From CALDCK01 sp050618055 (lineage in GTDB: Bacteria; Myxococcota_A; UBA9160; SMWR01), in NCBI GenBank assembly GCA_050618055.1, contig JBNLVK010000275.1, positions 1 through 62,661 on the forward strand: 62,661 bases of DNA, in the 5' to 3' direction. The position numbers and the translations under genes were made by a program. Positions within the stretch are counted from its first letter, which is position 1. Every line of letters starts with the position of its first letter. Of the stretch, positions 9,109 through 17,247 are shown piece by piece. The notes beneath the pieces are model-generated. The model had not been told where the DNA came from, made no database searches, and saw only the letters and a list, made by a program, of their open reading frames with translations.

Positions 9109-9115
9109 GTCCGGC

Positions 9116-9664
9116 GTGGCACGGCGTGCGCTGGTCGTCGCCGCGCTGGCCTTCGGGCTGGCGGCCTGCGCGACGATCGACGTCTCGTCCGACTACGACG
9201 CGGAGGCGGACTTCGCGCGGCTGCGGAGCTTCGCTCTGCTGCCCGATCCGCCGGCCAGCGGCAACCCGCGCGCCGACAACCCGCTGATCCACCGGCGGGT
9301 GCGTCGCGCCATCGCCGACGAGCTCGAGCGGCGGGGCTACGCGCCGTCGGACACTCCGGACATGAAGATCGGCTACCACGTGTCGACCGAGCAGCGCCTC
9401 GACGTGCGCACGGTCGACAGCTACTACGGCTACGGGTGGCGCTACGGCGTCGCGGGACTTCCCGTGACGACCACCGAGGTGCGCCAGTACGAGCAGGGGG
9501 CGCTGATCATCGACGTGGTCGACGCGAAGACGGACACGCTCGTCTGGCGCGGCGTCGGCGAGGCGCGGCTGCGCAGCGATCCGTCGCCGGAGCAGATCAC
9601 CGAACGGGTGAACCTGGCCGTCCAGCAGATCCTGGCGGAGTTCCCGCCCGGAGCCGGCGACTAG
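9116..9664 (+). CDS. DUF4136 lipoprotein
   Basis: Outer-membrane-type lipoprotein of 182 residues, starting with GTG at 9116. The signal VARRALVVAALAFGLAAC places the lipidated Cys near residue 18. The remainder matches the DUF4136 pattern: YDAEADFARLRSFALLPDP early, a Tyr/Gly-rich turn YYGYGWRYG in the middle, and GALIIDVVDAKTDTLVWRGV followed by LAVQQILAEFPP at the end. Function of the family is not known. It starts 7 bases after the previous stop. Confidence 0.85.
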   Translation: MARRALVVAALAFGLAACATIDVSSDYDAEADFARLRSFALLPDPPASGNPRADNPLIHRRVRRAIADELERRGYAPSDTPDMKIGYHVSTEQRLDVRTVDSYYGYGWRYGVAGLPVTTTEVRQYEQGALIIDVVDAKTDTLVWRGVGEARLRSDPSPEQITERVNLAVQQILAEFPPGAGD

Positions 9665-9686
9665 AGGGGCTCCGATCCCCATCCGC

Positions 9687-12296
9687 GTGAAGCGTCGCCT
9701 GCTCGTCCTGCTGGTGGCCCTGCTCGTCGTCGGCGGGCTCGCCCAGCTCGCGGCCGGCCTGCTGCGCGTCGAGAACCTGCGCGCGCCCATCGAGAGCCGC
9801 CTGTCGTCGCTGCTCGGTCTCGACGTGACGCTCGGCGGCGAGATCTCGCTGTCCCTATTCCCGCGGCTGCACTTCGATGTCGCCGACCTGCGCGTGGCGA
9901 ACCCTCCCGACCGCAGCTGGCCGCTGCTGCTCCAGGCGGGCAACGTCGAGCTGCGGCTCGACCCGGTGACGGCGCTCTGGCACCGGCGGCTCGAGATCGA
10001 CGCGCTCGAGGTGACCGACGCCGAGATCCACCTGGAGGAGGACGCCGAGGGCGCGCTCGTCCTGCCGCCGGGGCTGGCGGGCGAGCGGGCCGCGCCGTCG
10101 CCGCCCGCCGGACCGGCCACCTTCTCGGTCGAGCGCGTCTCCTTCGAGCGACTGGCGCTCTACTACCGCCCCCGCGCCGGCGACCGCGTGACCGACCTGC
10201 GCTTCGAGGAGCTGGTGCTGGCGTCGGATCCGGACGCCGACGTCATCCGGCTGCGCGCCCACGGCACCGCCGACGGCGGCCCCTTCGACCTGACCGGCCG
10301 GCTGGGTCCGCTGCGCGAGCTGCTGGCTCCCACCCGGCCCTACCCCTTCGAGCTGCGCGGGCGGCTGTTCGAGGCGGCCCTGGATGCGTCGGGCAGCCTG
10401 GCGCAGCCGGCCCGGCTGGAGGGCCTGGACGTGGTGTGGAGCGTCTCGCTCCCCGACTTCGGGCGTCACCTGCGCGCGCGCGGCATGGCGGTGCCGGCGC
10501 TCGGCGCGGTCGACGCCCGGGGCCGCGTCGCCCAGCGCGCCGGCGAGGACGTCTTCGCCCTTTCGGACCTGGTGTTCGAGAGCCGGGGCGAGGGCTCGCA
10601 CGTGCAGGTGCGCGGCGCCGTCGGCGACCTGCTGCGGCGCACCGGCGTCGCACTCGACGTGGATGCCCGGGCGACCGACCTCTCGCTGCTGGCGCCCCAC
10701 TTCGAGGATCCGATGCCTTGGATCCACGGGCTCGGCGTCTCGCTGCGCGCCCGGCTGTCCGACCGCGACGGCGTGGTCGCGGTGCAGGACCTGACGCTCG
10801 AGGCCGGCGTGCAGGACCAGCCGTGGGTCCGGGTGGGGGGCTTCGTGCGCGACCTCACCCACCTGAGCGGCGTCGATCTCAGCGGAACCTTCGGCGAGGC
10901 GGCGCTGCGCCACCTGGCCGGAAGCCTCCACCGGCCGCTACCGGACCTGGGATCGGTGGAGGGCGTGGTCGAGATCTCGGACGCCGACGGATCGCTCGGC
11001 GTCGAGCGCTTCCACCTGAAGGCTGCGAGCGACGAGCTGTCGCTCAGCGTGAGCGGCGCCTTCGACGACCTGCGTGAGCTCGACGAGATCGGGGTGGACG
11101 TGAAGCTCGAGGCGCGCGACCTGGAGGTGCTGGCGCGTCTGTTCGGCGGGGACCAGCCCCCGATCGGACCGGTCGTCTTCGCGGGCCGCGTGTCCGGCTC
11201 GGACGAGATGGTGACCTCCAGCGGCTCGGCGCAGGTGGGCCGGTCGCGGCTGGAAGGCGACTGGCAGCTGCGGCTGGCGGGCCGGGAGCGTCCGCGCCTG
11301 GACGCGAAGGTCCGCTCGGAGCACCTGCGGCTCGAGGACCTGGGAGTGCTGGACGCCGCGGCGGACGCCGAGGCCCCCGGCAGGCCCCCGCGCGACGCCG
11401 ACCAGCGGCTGCCGCTGTGGATGCTGCACGAGCTCGACGGCCGGCTGGAGGCCCACGTCGCCCGCGTGACCGGCGGCCGGGAGCTCGACCTCCAGGACGT
11501 CTCCGCGGTGGTCACGCTGGACGGCGGCCTGCTCGAGGTCCGCGACTTCTCGACCACCTACGAGCGGGGCTTCGTGCGCGGCGCGCTGCGCGTCGACGAG
11601 CGGGCCTCCGCCACCCGCTGGAACCTCTTCGTCGACGCGACCCACGTGGACATGGCGCGGCTCGCGTCGCTGCTGCCGGGCGATCGGGGCTCGGCGGGTC
11701 TCGCGAGCCTGTGGCTCGACCTCGACAGCGCCGGCGACACGCCCCGTCTGCTGCTCCAGAACCTGGCCGGGGACGCGCGCGGCAAGGTGAGCGACGGCCA
11801 GCTGGCCTCGGAGTACGCGCGCATGTTCGTGACCAACCTGGCCCGCGTGGTCTTTCCGACGCTCGGCCTGGTGCCCGACGATCGGACCCCGCTCGCCTGC
11901 CTGCGCTTCGAGTTCGACGTGGACGACGGGGTCGCCGAGGTGCGGTCGCTGGTCCTGTCCGGCGGCTCCGAGGGCGTCACCGGCAGCGGCCGCATCGACT
12001 TCGCGAACGGCCGCTACGCCCTCGACCTGGTGCCGCACACGACGCGGCCGGGCCTGATCAGCGTGGCGGCGGAGGTGCGCGTCAGCGGTCCGCTGGAGGC
12101 GCCCGAGATCAAGCCGGTGCGGCGCACCATGGCGCGCTACCTGGCCGGCGGACTCATCTCGAACGTGCTGCGACCCGCCGAGGCCGCCCGGCGGATCCTG
12201 GTCCGCGGACGCGGCGCGTCCGGGCCCGAGGACCCCTGCGCGGGGCCGATCGTGTCCGACGAGGAGCGGGCGCGCCGCGCCGCCGGGTCCGGCTGA
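9687..12296 (+). CDS. AsmA family protein
   Basis: Large inner-membrane-anchored protein of 869 residues. The GTG start leads to one N-terminal helix (RRLLVLLVALLVVGGLAQL) and then RVENLRAPIESRLSSLLG and LSLFPRLHFDVADLRVANPP, the AsmA N-terminal pattern. The long remainder is repetitive beta structure (residues about 50-800) as in the AsmA/TamB/YhdP group, now thought to bridge the periplasm and move phospholipids to the outer membrane. The C-terminal part includes VSDGQLASEYARMFV and SGSGRIDFANGRYALDLVPH. A second, only distantly similar AsmA-like gene lies at 47726. Confidence 0.85.
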   Translation: MKRRLLVLLVALLVVGGLAQLAAGLLRVENLRAPIESRLSSLLGLDVTLGGEISLSLFPRLHFDVADLRVANPPDRSWPLLLQAGNVELRLDPVTALWHRRLEIDALEVTDAEIHLEEDAEGALVLPPGLAGERAAPSPPAGPATFSVERVSFERLALYYRPRAGDRVTDLRFEELVLASDPDADVIRLRAHGTADGGPFDLTGRLGPLRELLAPTRPYPFELRGRLFEAALDASGSLAQPARLEGLDVVWSVSLPDFGRHLRARGMAVPALGAVDARGRVAQRAGEDVFALSDLVFESRGEGSHVQVRGAVGDLLRRTGVALDVDARATDLSLLAPHFEDPMPWIHGLGVSLRARLSDRDGVVAVQDLTLEAGVQDQPWVRVGGFVRDLTHLSGVDLSGTFGEAALRHLAGSLHRPLPDLGSVEGVVEISDADGSLGVERFHLKAASDELSLSVSGAFDDLRELDEIGVDVKLEARDLEVLARLFGGDQPPIGPVVFAGRVSGSDEMVTSSGSAQVGRSRLEGDWQLRLAGRERPRLDAKVRSEHLRLEDLGVLDAAADAEAPGRPPRDADQRLPLWMLHELDGRLEAHVARVTGGRELDLQDVSAVVTLDGGLLEVRDFSTTYERGFVRGALRVDERASATRWNLFVDATHVDMARLASLLPGDRGSAGLASLWLDLDSAGDTPRLLLQNLAGDARGKVSDGQLASEYARMFVTNLARVVFPTLGLVPDDRTPLACLRFEFDVDDGVAEVRSLVLSGGSEGVTGSGRIDFANGRYALDLVPHTTRPGLISVAAEVRVSGPLEAPEIKPVRRTMARYLAGGLISNVLRPAEAARRILVRGRGASGPEDPCAGPIVSDEERARRAAGSG

Positions 12297-12309
12297 CGCG
12301 GCCCGCCGG

Positions 12310-12996
12310 CTAGTCCTCCTTCTCGACGCCGCGCAGCTCCTGGAGCCGGGTGGCCGCCCGGTCGGCCCAGTAGTCGAAGGCGTCCTTCACCTCGCCCCAC
12401 TTCGTGAAGGCGCCCCGCACCGCCTTCGTGCCGATGCGCTCGTCGACGGCCGCGGCGACACGCTGGTCGGTGACCGAGTCGCGCACGTCCATCTCGACGC
12501 TGGCCTTGCCGACGAAGACCGCAGTGTCGGTGGCGAGCCCGGTCAGGGTGGCCAGCAGACGCGTCTGGGGAATGATCGAGGTGAGCGCGTTGCCCACCAC
12601 CCGGGCGCCCTTGGCCTCGGTGATCGCAGCGCGGACGCGCAGCACGCCCGGGCCCGGCTCCATCACGACCTTCACGCCGTGCTCGACCATCTTGGTGTGC
12701 AGCGAGTGGTAGAGCGCGTCGGTCAGCATCTGCTGGTCCTCGGGCGAGACCTTCGACTCCCCGCTGTGCCAGAAGGTGACCGTGTCGATCACGACCGCGT
12801 CGTACCTGCGGAAGTCCACCGTGCGATCGACGTAGGTGAGCAGCGCCTCGTCGCCCTCGCCCTCGCGGAGCATCGAGTAGTCGCCCAGGAAGCCGGCGCG
12901 GTCCACGTGGTGCGCCTGGCGCGTGGTCTGGCAGGCGGTGAAGAGCAGGATGAAGCCGAGAGCCAGCAGGATCCGGCTGCGGAAACCAGTGCGCAT
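12310..12996 (-). CDS. DUF3313-type lipoprotein
   Basis: Lipoprotein of 228 residues. The ATG at 12996 follows GGAGGGA on the minus strand and begins the signal RTGFRSRILLALGFILLFTAC; the acylated Cys is near residue 22. The mature domain (AGFLGDYSMLREGE, then VDFRRYDAVVIDTVTFW) matches the DUF3313 family of outer-membrane lipoproteins of unknown role. Starts further upstream would precede the signal peptide. It is convergent with the AsmA gene and divergent from the oxygenase gene, with which it shares a palindromic promoter region at 13022-13038. Confidence 0.8.
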   Translation of the reverse strand: MRTGFRSRILLALGFILLFTACQTTRQAHHVDRAGFLGDYSMLREGEGDEALLTYVDRTVDFRRYDAVVIDTVTFWHSGESKVSPEDQQMLTDALYHSLHTKMVEHGVKVVMEPGPGVLRVRAAITEAKGARVVGNALTSIIPQTRLLATLTGLATDTAVFVGKASVEMDVRDSVTDQRVAAAVDERIGTKAVRGAFTKWGEVKDAFDYWADRAATRLQELRGVEKED

Positions 12997-13021
12997 CGAG
13001 GTCCCTCCGTGTGGATGCGCG

Positions 13022-13038
13022 CGAGTATCCCATACTCT
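13022..13038. promoter_or_regulatory. Palindromic divergent promoter (GAGTAT-CCC-ATACTC)
   Basis: A 15-bp perfect palindrome (6-bp arms GAGTAT/ATACTC, 3-base centre) at 13023-13037 contains a -10 for each strand: TACTCT at 13033-13038 for the oxygenase gene (7 nt from its TTG) and TACTCG on the minus strand (plus 13022-13027) for the DUF3313 gene, about 25 nt from its ATG. Confidence 0.5.
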
Positions 13039-13045
13039 CGTCGTC

Positions 13046-13753
13046 TTGGAACCCACGGATCGCATCGCGAAGCTCGATTGGCGGAAGGTCGCCGGCGACC
13101 TCGACGAGCTGGGCCACGCGCGCATCCCGCGTGTGTTGAATGCAGCCCAGTGCCGCGAGCTGGTCCGGCTCTACGACGCGGACGATCGCTTCCGCTCGAC
13201 GATCGACATGGAGCCGCGGCGCTTCGGCCGCGGCCAGTACCGCTACTTCGCGCGACCGCTGCCGCCGCAGGTCGAGGCGCTGCGCCGCGCCTTCTACCCG
13301 CCGCTGGCCCGGATCGCCGACGAGTGGCAGGCGCGGCTGGGTCGGGCCGAGCGCTTCCCACCGTCGCTGGGCGGCTTCCTGCGCCGCTGCCACGCGGCGG
13401 GGCAGCGGCGGCCCACGCCGCTGCTGCTGCGCTATGGCGAGGGCGACTACAACCACCTTCACCAGGATCTCTACGGGACCGTGGCGTTTCCGTTACAGGT
13501 CGCGCTGCTGCTGTCCCGCCCCGGTCGCGACTTCGAGGGCGGCGAGTTCCTGCTGGTCGAGCAGCGACCGCGCCAGCAGTCGCGCGGCGAGGCGATCGCG
13601 CTCGAGCGCGGCGAGGCGCTCGTCTTTCCGACGCGCGAGCGTCCGGTGGAGGGAGCGCGCGGGATCTACCGGGCGGCGACACGCCACGGCGCCAGCCGGG
13701 TCCGCGCCGGCCGGCGCGTGGTGCTGGGGATCATCTTCCACGACGCGAAGTGA
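13046..13753 (+). CDS. 2OG-Fe(II) oxygenase
   Basis: Predicted 2-oxoglutarate and Fe(II)-dependent dioxygenase of 235 residues. The metal facial triad is HLHQDLYG (His and Asp near 138-140) and a distal His in ATRHGASRVRAGRR (near 215). The Arg-rich segment after it would bind 2-oxoglutarate. The double-stranded beta-helix core is VALLLSRPGRDFEGGEFLLV. The TTG at 13046 is inferred as start because it is 7 nt from a -10 box and no ATG or GTG precedes the N-terminal helix LEPTDRIAKLDWRKVAGDL. Substrate unknown; related proteins hydroxylate proteins or nucleic acids. Confidence 0.8.
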   Translation: MEPTDRIAKLDWRKVAGDLDELGHARIPRVLNAAQCRELVRLYDADDRFRSTIDMEPRRFGRGQYRYFARPLPPQVEALRRAFYPPLARIADEWQARLGRAERFPPSLGGFLRRCHAAGQRRPTPLLLRYGEGDYNHLHQDLYGTVAFPLQVALLLSRPGRDFEGGEFLLVEQRPRQQSRGEAIALERGEALVFPTRERPVEGARGIYRAATRHGASRVRAGRRVVLGIIFHDAK

Positions 13754-13762
13754 CGTCGTCGC

Positions 13763-14848
13763 TCAGAGCGCCTCGTCCTCGGGCTCCAGGTAGACGTCAC
13801 CGGCGAAGGGCTTCGCCACGCTTCCCAGCCTGCGGGGGCGGCGCTTCTCGGGCAGCAGCTCGAGCGCCGCGGCGAAGCCGGCCACCGCGCTGCCGGAGAA
13901 GAGCGGCGCGAGCCGGGACCTCGCCTCGGCGTGGGCGCGATCCTCCGCGGCGTCGTCCTCTTCGTCGCAGGAGCCGGCGATCATCGACCAGGCCAGCTCG
14001 TCGGCCAGGTCGCCGCCGTCGCAGTGGTCGTGGACCCCGCGGATGCGCTCGCGCTGCTCCTCCCACTCGGCGGCGGGCACCGGGTTCCCGTCCAGCCACG
14101 CCTTCAGCACCTCCTGCTCGACGAAGGCGGCGATGGCGGAACGCCAGCCCGCCTGCACCAGCTCGACCGCGCAGTCGTCGGGCGGCTCCTGTCCGCCGGC
14201 GGCGGCGGCGCGTCGCACCTCGTCGGCGGTGACGCCGCCGCGCTGGATGCGCCAGCGCATCTCCATCCAGTAGGCGCCCTCGACCGCGCGCATGAACTGC
14301 TCCGGCGCGGTGGCGATCGGCTCGCGCCCGGCGGTCTCGGCGACCAGCCGCTCGTGCAGCCGGTGGAACTCGTCCGCACCTTCCAGCTCCATGCGCAGGA
14401 TCGGCGAGCGCGGGTGGCGGTCCATGCCCGTCTCCGGGCAGGTGCTGACGGTCAGCAGCGAGCGGTCCCTGTACATGCCCACCACGTCGGCGAAGACGCC
14501 GGCCTGGGGATGGTCGTAGACCACCGCGTAGGAGAGCCGCTGCGGGTGCCAGAAGCCGCGCAGCAGCACGTCCTCCATCTCGGACACCTCGAAGTCGCCC
14601 ACCCGCTGGTAGCCGGCCGACTCCAGGCTCGTCGACGCCTCGATCATGTCGTCGCCGTTGCGCCAGGCCGCCACGTTCAGCGGCAGCAGCGTGATGCGGA
14701 AGGGCGACACGCGGGTCAGGCTGGACGCCAGGGCCGACAACGCCTTGCCGACGCCCCTGAGCTTGCGCTTCAGCCAGAAGACGCCGAGGGCCGCGACGAC
14801 GAGCAGGCCGAAGACGACGCCGGCCACGGCGATCAGGAAGGTCTGCAT
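13763..14848 (-). CDS. Membrane-anchored protein of unknown function
   Basis: Protein of 361 residues with one N-terminal transmembrane helix (QTFLIAVAGVVFGLLVVAAL, about 2-24) and a cytoplasmic-type KRKLRG flank. The body is soluble and acidic: ITLLPLNVAAWRNGDDMIEA, VGDFEVSEMEDVLLRGFWHP and an Asp/Glu-rich stretch near residues 295-315 (CDEEDDAAEDRAHAEARSRL). There are several conserved-looking Trp and Cys residues but no catalytic signature that I recognise. It is downstream of hsp20 on the same strand, separated by a hairpin at 14909-14948. Confidence 0.65.
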   Translation of the reverse strand: MQTFLIAVAGVVFGLLVVAALGVFWLKRKLRGVGKALSALASSLTRVSPFRITLLPLNVAAWRNGDDMIEASTSLESAGYQRVGDFEVSEMEDVLLRGFWHPQRLSYAVVYDHPQAGVFADVVGMYRDRSLLTVSTCPETGMDRHPRSPILRMELEGADEFHRLHERLVAETAGREPIATAPEQFMRAVEGAYWMEMRWRIQRGGVTADEVRRAAAAGGQEPPDDCAVELVQAGWRSAIAAFVEQEVLKAWLDGNPVPAAEWEEQRERIRGVHDHCDGGDLADELAWSMIAGSCDEEDDAAEDRAHAEARSRLAPLFSGSAVAGFAAALELLPEKRRPRRLGSVAKPFAGDVYLEPEDEAL

Positions 14849-14908
14849 CGGGGCTCCCGTCCGAGTCCTGGCTCATCGGACGGACGGCGGGGGGCCCTGA
14901 AGAAGGGA

Positions 14909-14948
14909 GGGCGGCTCCGCCCGGCGTTTCGTCCGGTCGGAGCCGCCC
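14909..14948 (-). terminator. Hairpin downstream of hsp20
   Basis: An 11-bp perfect stem, GGGCGGCTCCG (14909-14919) with CGGAGCCGCCC (14938-14948), spans an 18-nt loop. It starts 21 bases after the hsp20 stop. On the minus strand a pyrimidine run TCCCTTCTTC follows the stem; the T tract is weak, so strength is uncertain. Confidence 0.5.
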
Positions 14949-14969
14949 CTTGGGGGTGCGATCGCGGGA

Positions 14970-15434
14970 TCAGCTGGTGGAGACCGGGACCTGTCGGACC
15001 TGGGGCTCCGGCTCCGGGATCTTCGGCAGCTTCACGGTCAGGATGCCGTTCTTGTAGCCGGCCGAGATGCCGTCCTCGTCCACCTCCGCGGGCAGCTTCA
15101 CCGCCCGGTGGAACGAGCCGCGGTAGGTCTCGACGTGGCGGAAGCCGTCCTTCTCCTCGTCGGTCTTCTCCTCGCGGCGGCCCCTCACCGTGAGCACGCC
15201 GTCCTCCACGGACACCTCGATGTCCTTCTCCTCGAGGCCGGGCATCTCCGCGTGGAGCTCGAAGGCCTCGTCGGTCTCGGCGACGTCCATGCGCGGGACC
15301 GCGAAGTCGCTGCCCTCGGCCCGGCGCGCCAGCGGGGCGCCGAAGCCGCGCCAGAAGTCGTCGAAGAGCCGGTCGATGTCGCCGAAGCCGGGGCGCGCCA
15401 GCGCTCCGCGTCGGGGTACGAGCAAGGTGGTCAT
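14970..15434 (-). CDS. Hsp20/alpha-crystallin small heat shock protein
   Basis: ATP-independent holdase chaperone of 154 residues. N-terminal arm GDIDRLFDDFWRGFGAP, then the alpha-crystallin domain (about 45-140) with AEMPGLEEKDIEVSVEDGVL, LTVRGRREE and GSFHRAVKLPAEVDEDGI, ending YKNGILTVKLPK, which is the family's most conserved strand. The short tail PEPEPQVRQVPVS carries the C-terminal extension. The start ATG follows AGGAGG on the minus strand. A heat-shock promoter may lie in the 258-base upstream gap, where CTTGACG occurs (plus 15523-15529), but no convincing -10 partner is seen. Confidence 0.95.
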   Translation of the reverse strand: MTTLLVPRRGALARPGFGDIDRLFDDFWRGFGAPLARRAEGSDFAVPRMDVAETDEAFELHAEMPGLEEKDIEVSVEDGVLTVRGRREEKTDEEKDGFRHVETYRGSFHRAVKLPAEVDEDGISAGYKNGILTVKLPKIPEPEPQVRQVPVSTS

Positions 15435-15638
15435 GATTCTGCCTCCTGTTGAGAGACGGTCGGTATCGCTTTCGGGTCGCCGACCGCGTCGACGTCATGA
15501 AGGCTGTGCACGGCCCGAAGGGCGTCAAGTCCACCCCGAGGGGCCCGCAGGAACGCCCGCAACTGCCGGAAAACGGGCCAGGAGGCCGACCCGAGAGGCG
15601 ATCACGAGACCAGGAAGAGGCGGCTGGCTCGGAGGCCG

Positions 15639-15687
15639 CTCTTCGACTCCGCTCGGCTGCGCCTCGCTCCGCGCGGCCTCCGGCCGC
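15639..15687 (-). terminator. Hairpin-plus-tail element after the CoA-transferase gene
   Basis: The hairpin GCGGCC-TCC-GGCCGC (15673-15687) lies 6 bases after the stop of the CoA-transferase. It is followed on the minus strand by a 36-nt tail (15674 to 15639) that is 30/36 identical to the tail after the hairpin at 28633-28652. There is no T run. The rest of the 258-base gap between 15435 and 15692 shows nothing else I can name. Confidence 0.4.
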
Positions 15688-15692
15688 TTGAC

Positions 15693-16886
15693 CTAGATCA
15701 CGCCCTCGGCGGCGAGACGCTCGAGGTCTGCCGCGCCGAGGCCCAGCTCGGCGAAGACCTCGGCGTTGTGCTGGCCCAGGTCGGGGGCGAGCGGCAGCCG
15801 ACGCGGCTCGGTGTCGCTCAGGTGCAGCGGGTTGCCGTGGAAGACAACCTCGCCGCGGGTCGGGTGGGCGTGGTGCTCGATCATGCCGCGGGCGGCGAGC
15901 TGCGGGTCGTCGAGCAGCTCGGCCGGGCTCGCCACGCGCGCTACCGGCACGTCCGCCCCCTCCGGACCCAGCGCGGCGATCACCTCGTCGCAGGTCCTGT
16001 CGCGGGCCCAGTCGGCGAAGACGGCGTTCAGCTCGACCCGGTTCGCGGCGCGCACGCGGTGGGTGCGGTAGCGCTCGTCGTCGGCCAGCTCGGGCCGGCC
16101 GATGCCGGCGGCCAGCGCGCGGAACAGCTTGTTGCTGCCGCAGGCGACCACCACCCAGCCGTCCTTCGCCTCGAGGGCGTCGTAGGGCGCGGTGAAGGGG
16201 TGCTGGTTGCCGACCCGCTCGTCCACCGCGCCGAGCGTCGCGAACACCGACGCGTAGGAGTCGGTGACCGCGAAGATGGTGTCCTGGTTCGACAGGTCGA
16301 GCACGCGCGCGCGCCCGGTGCGATCCCGGTCGAGCAGCGCCGCCACCACGCCGAGGCCCAGGTAGAGTCCGCCCACGAAGTCGGCCAGGGCGCCGCCGGC
16401 GCGCACCGGCGGACCGTTCTCGAAGCCGGTCATGGCCAGCAGCCCCCCGGTGGCCTGGGCCACGATGTCGAAGGAGGCGCGGCCGGCCCAGGGTCCGGTG
16501 GCGCCGAAGCCGGACAGCGAGGCCACCACGCAGCGCGGGTTCACCGCCTGGAGGGTCCGGGCCGACAAGCCCTGCCGCTCCAGGAAACCGGCGCGGAAGT
16601 TCTCGACCACCGCGTCGGCGCCCTCCACCAGGCGCAGGAAGATCTCGCGTCCCTCGGGCACGCGCAGGTCGAGGGTGATGGAGCGCTTGCCCCGGTTCGT
16701 GTTCTGGAAGGACAGCGACGTCTCGCCCTTCGGCGACGGTCCGTAGCGGTAGTCGTCGCCGGTGCGCGGGCGCTCGACCTTCACCACGTCGGCGCCCAGG
16801 TCGGCGAGCACCGCCGTCGCGAACGGACCCGCCACCACGCGGGTGAGATCGAGGATGCGCAGGCCTTCGAGGACGCGTCCGGGCAC
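15693..16886 (-). CDS. CaiB/BaiF family CoA-transferase
   Basis: Class III CoA-transferase of 397 residues that moves CoA between carboxylic acids; the specific acids are unknown. The N-terminus is LEGLRILDLTRVVAGPFATA, followed by LADLGADVVKVERP and the CoA-binding region FQNTNRGKRSITLDLR. The catalytic Asp is expected in FDIVAQATGG (near residue 140). The GTG at 16886 is preferred: it gives the usual family length and lies 8 nt from the -10 TACGTT (plus 16895-16900). Upstream GTG codons at 16904 and 16910 would fall over that box. Divergent from the 16933 gene. Confidence 0.88.
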   Translation of the reverse strand: MPGRVLEGLRILDLTRVVAGPFATAVLADLGADVVKVERPRTGDDYRYGPSPKGETSLSFQNTNRGKRSITLDLRVPEGREIFLRLVEGADAVVENFRAGFLERQGLSARTLQAVNPRCVVASLSGFGATGPWAGRASFDIVAQATGGLLAMTGFENGPPVRAGGALADFVGGLYLGLGVVAALLDRDRTGRARVLDLSNQDTIFAVTDSYASVFATLGAVDERVGNQHPFTAPYDALEAKDGWVVVACGSNKLFRALAAGIGRPELADDERYRTHRVRAANRVELNAVFADWARDRTCDEVIAALGPEGADVPVARVASPAELLDDPQLAARGMIEHHAHPTRGEVVFHGNPLHLSDTEPRRLPLAPDLGQHNAEVFAELGLGAADLERLAAEGVI

Positions 16887-16894
16887 GGCGTCGC

Positions 16895-16924
16895 AACGTA
16901 GCACCCGCACCGTTGGGGTAGGAT
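16895..16924. promoter_or_regulatory. Back-to-back leaderless promoters
   Basis: The minus-strand -10 TACGTT (plus 16895-16900) serves the GTG at 16886 with an 8-nt gap. The plus-strand -10 TAGGAT (16919-16924) serves the ATG at 16933 with an 8-nt gap. The two start codons are only 46 bases apart. Confidence 0.45.
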
Positions 16925-16932
16925 GGCGCCCC

Positions 16933-17247
16933 ATGGCCGAAGCCGGACCGGACTGGAAGCCCTGTCGCGCGATCGTCAGCCACGACGACGGGCGCCCCGA
17001 CGTCGAGGACGACACCGCCGAGTTCGAGATCGCCGGCGGGCGCCTGCTGCTCGTCTACTTCGACGAGCGCGGGGCGATCATCTTCGAGGGCCGCGAGGCG
17101 TCGGACGGGCGCTTCGACCTGCTGGCGCGCAGCCGGCCGCGCAAGGCGCGGGTCACGCTGCGCGGAGCCGTGCTGGAGGGCCGCTGGCACGAAGGGGACG
17201 ACACCGGCTCGATGCGCATCGAGCTCTCCGGGTGGGAGGTCGCATGA
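16933..17247 (+). CDS. Small protein of unknown function
   Basis: A 104-residue cytoplasmic protein (no signal or membrane helix). It is beta-rich, with EFEIAGGRLLLVYFDERGAI early and a C-terminal half SRPRKARVTLRGAVLEGRWH and GSMRIELSGW that reads like a small beta-barrel or lipocalin-type sheet. I do not recognise a family. Its TGA overlaps the amidase ATG (ATGA), so the two are translationally coupled; it may bind the same ligand or regulate the amidase, which is speculation. Confidence 0.65.
   Translation: MAEAGPDWKPCRAIVSHDDGRPDVEDDTAEFEIAGGRLLLVYFDERGAIIFEGREASDGRFDLLARSRPRKARVTLRGAVLEGRWHEGDDTGSMRIELSGWEVA

Noticed and set aside
9105..9111. -10-like TAGGTC before the DUF4136 gene
   Set aside because: The distance to the GTG is 4-5 nt, outside the 6-8 nt window seen elsewhere, and the TAG is simply the stop of the preceding gene.
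15500..15530. Heat-shock (sigma-32 type) promoter for hsp20
   Set aside because: CTTGACG is present at a suitable place on the minus strand (plus 15523-15529), but no CCCCAT-like -10 follows at 13-15 bp, so I do not call it.
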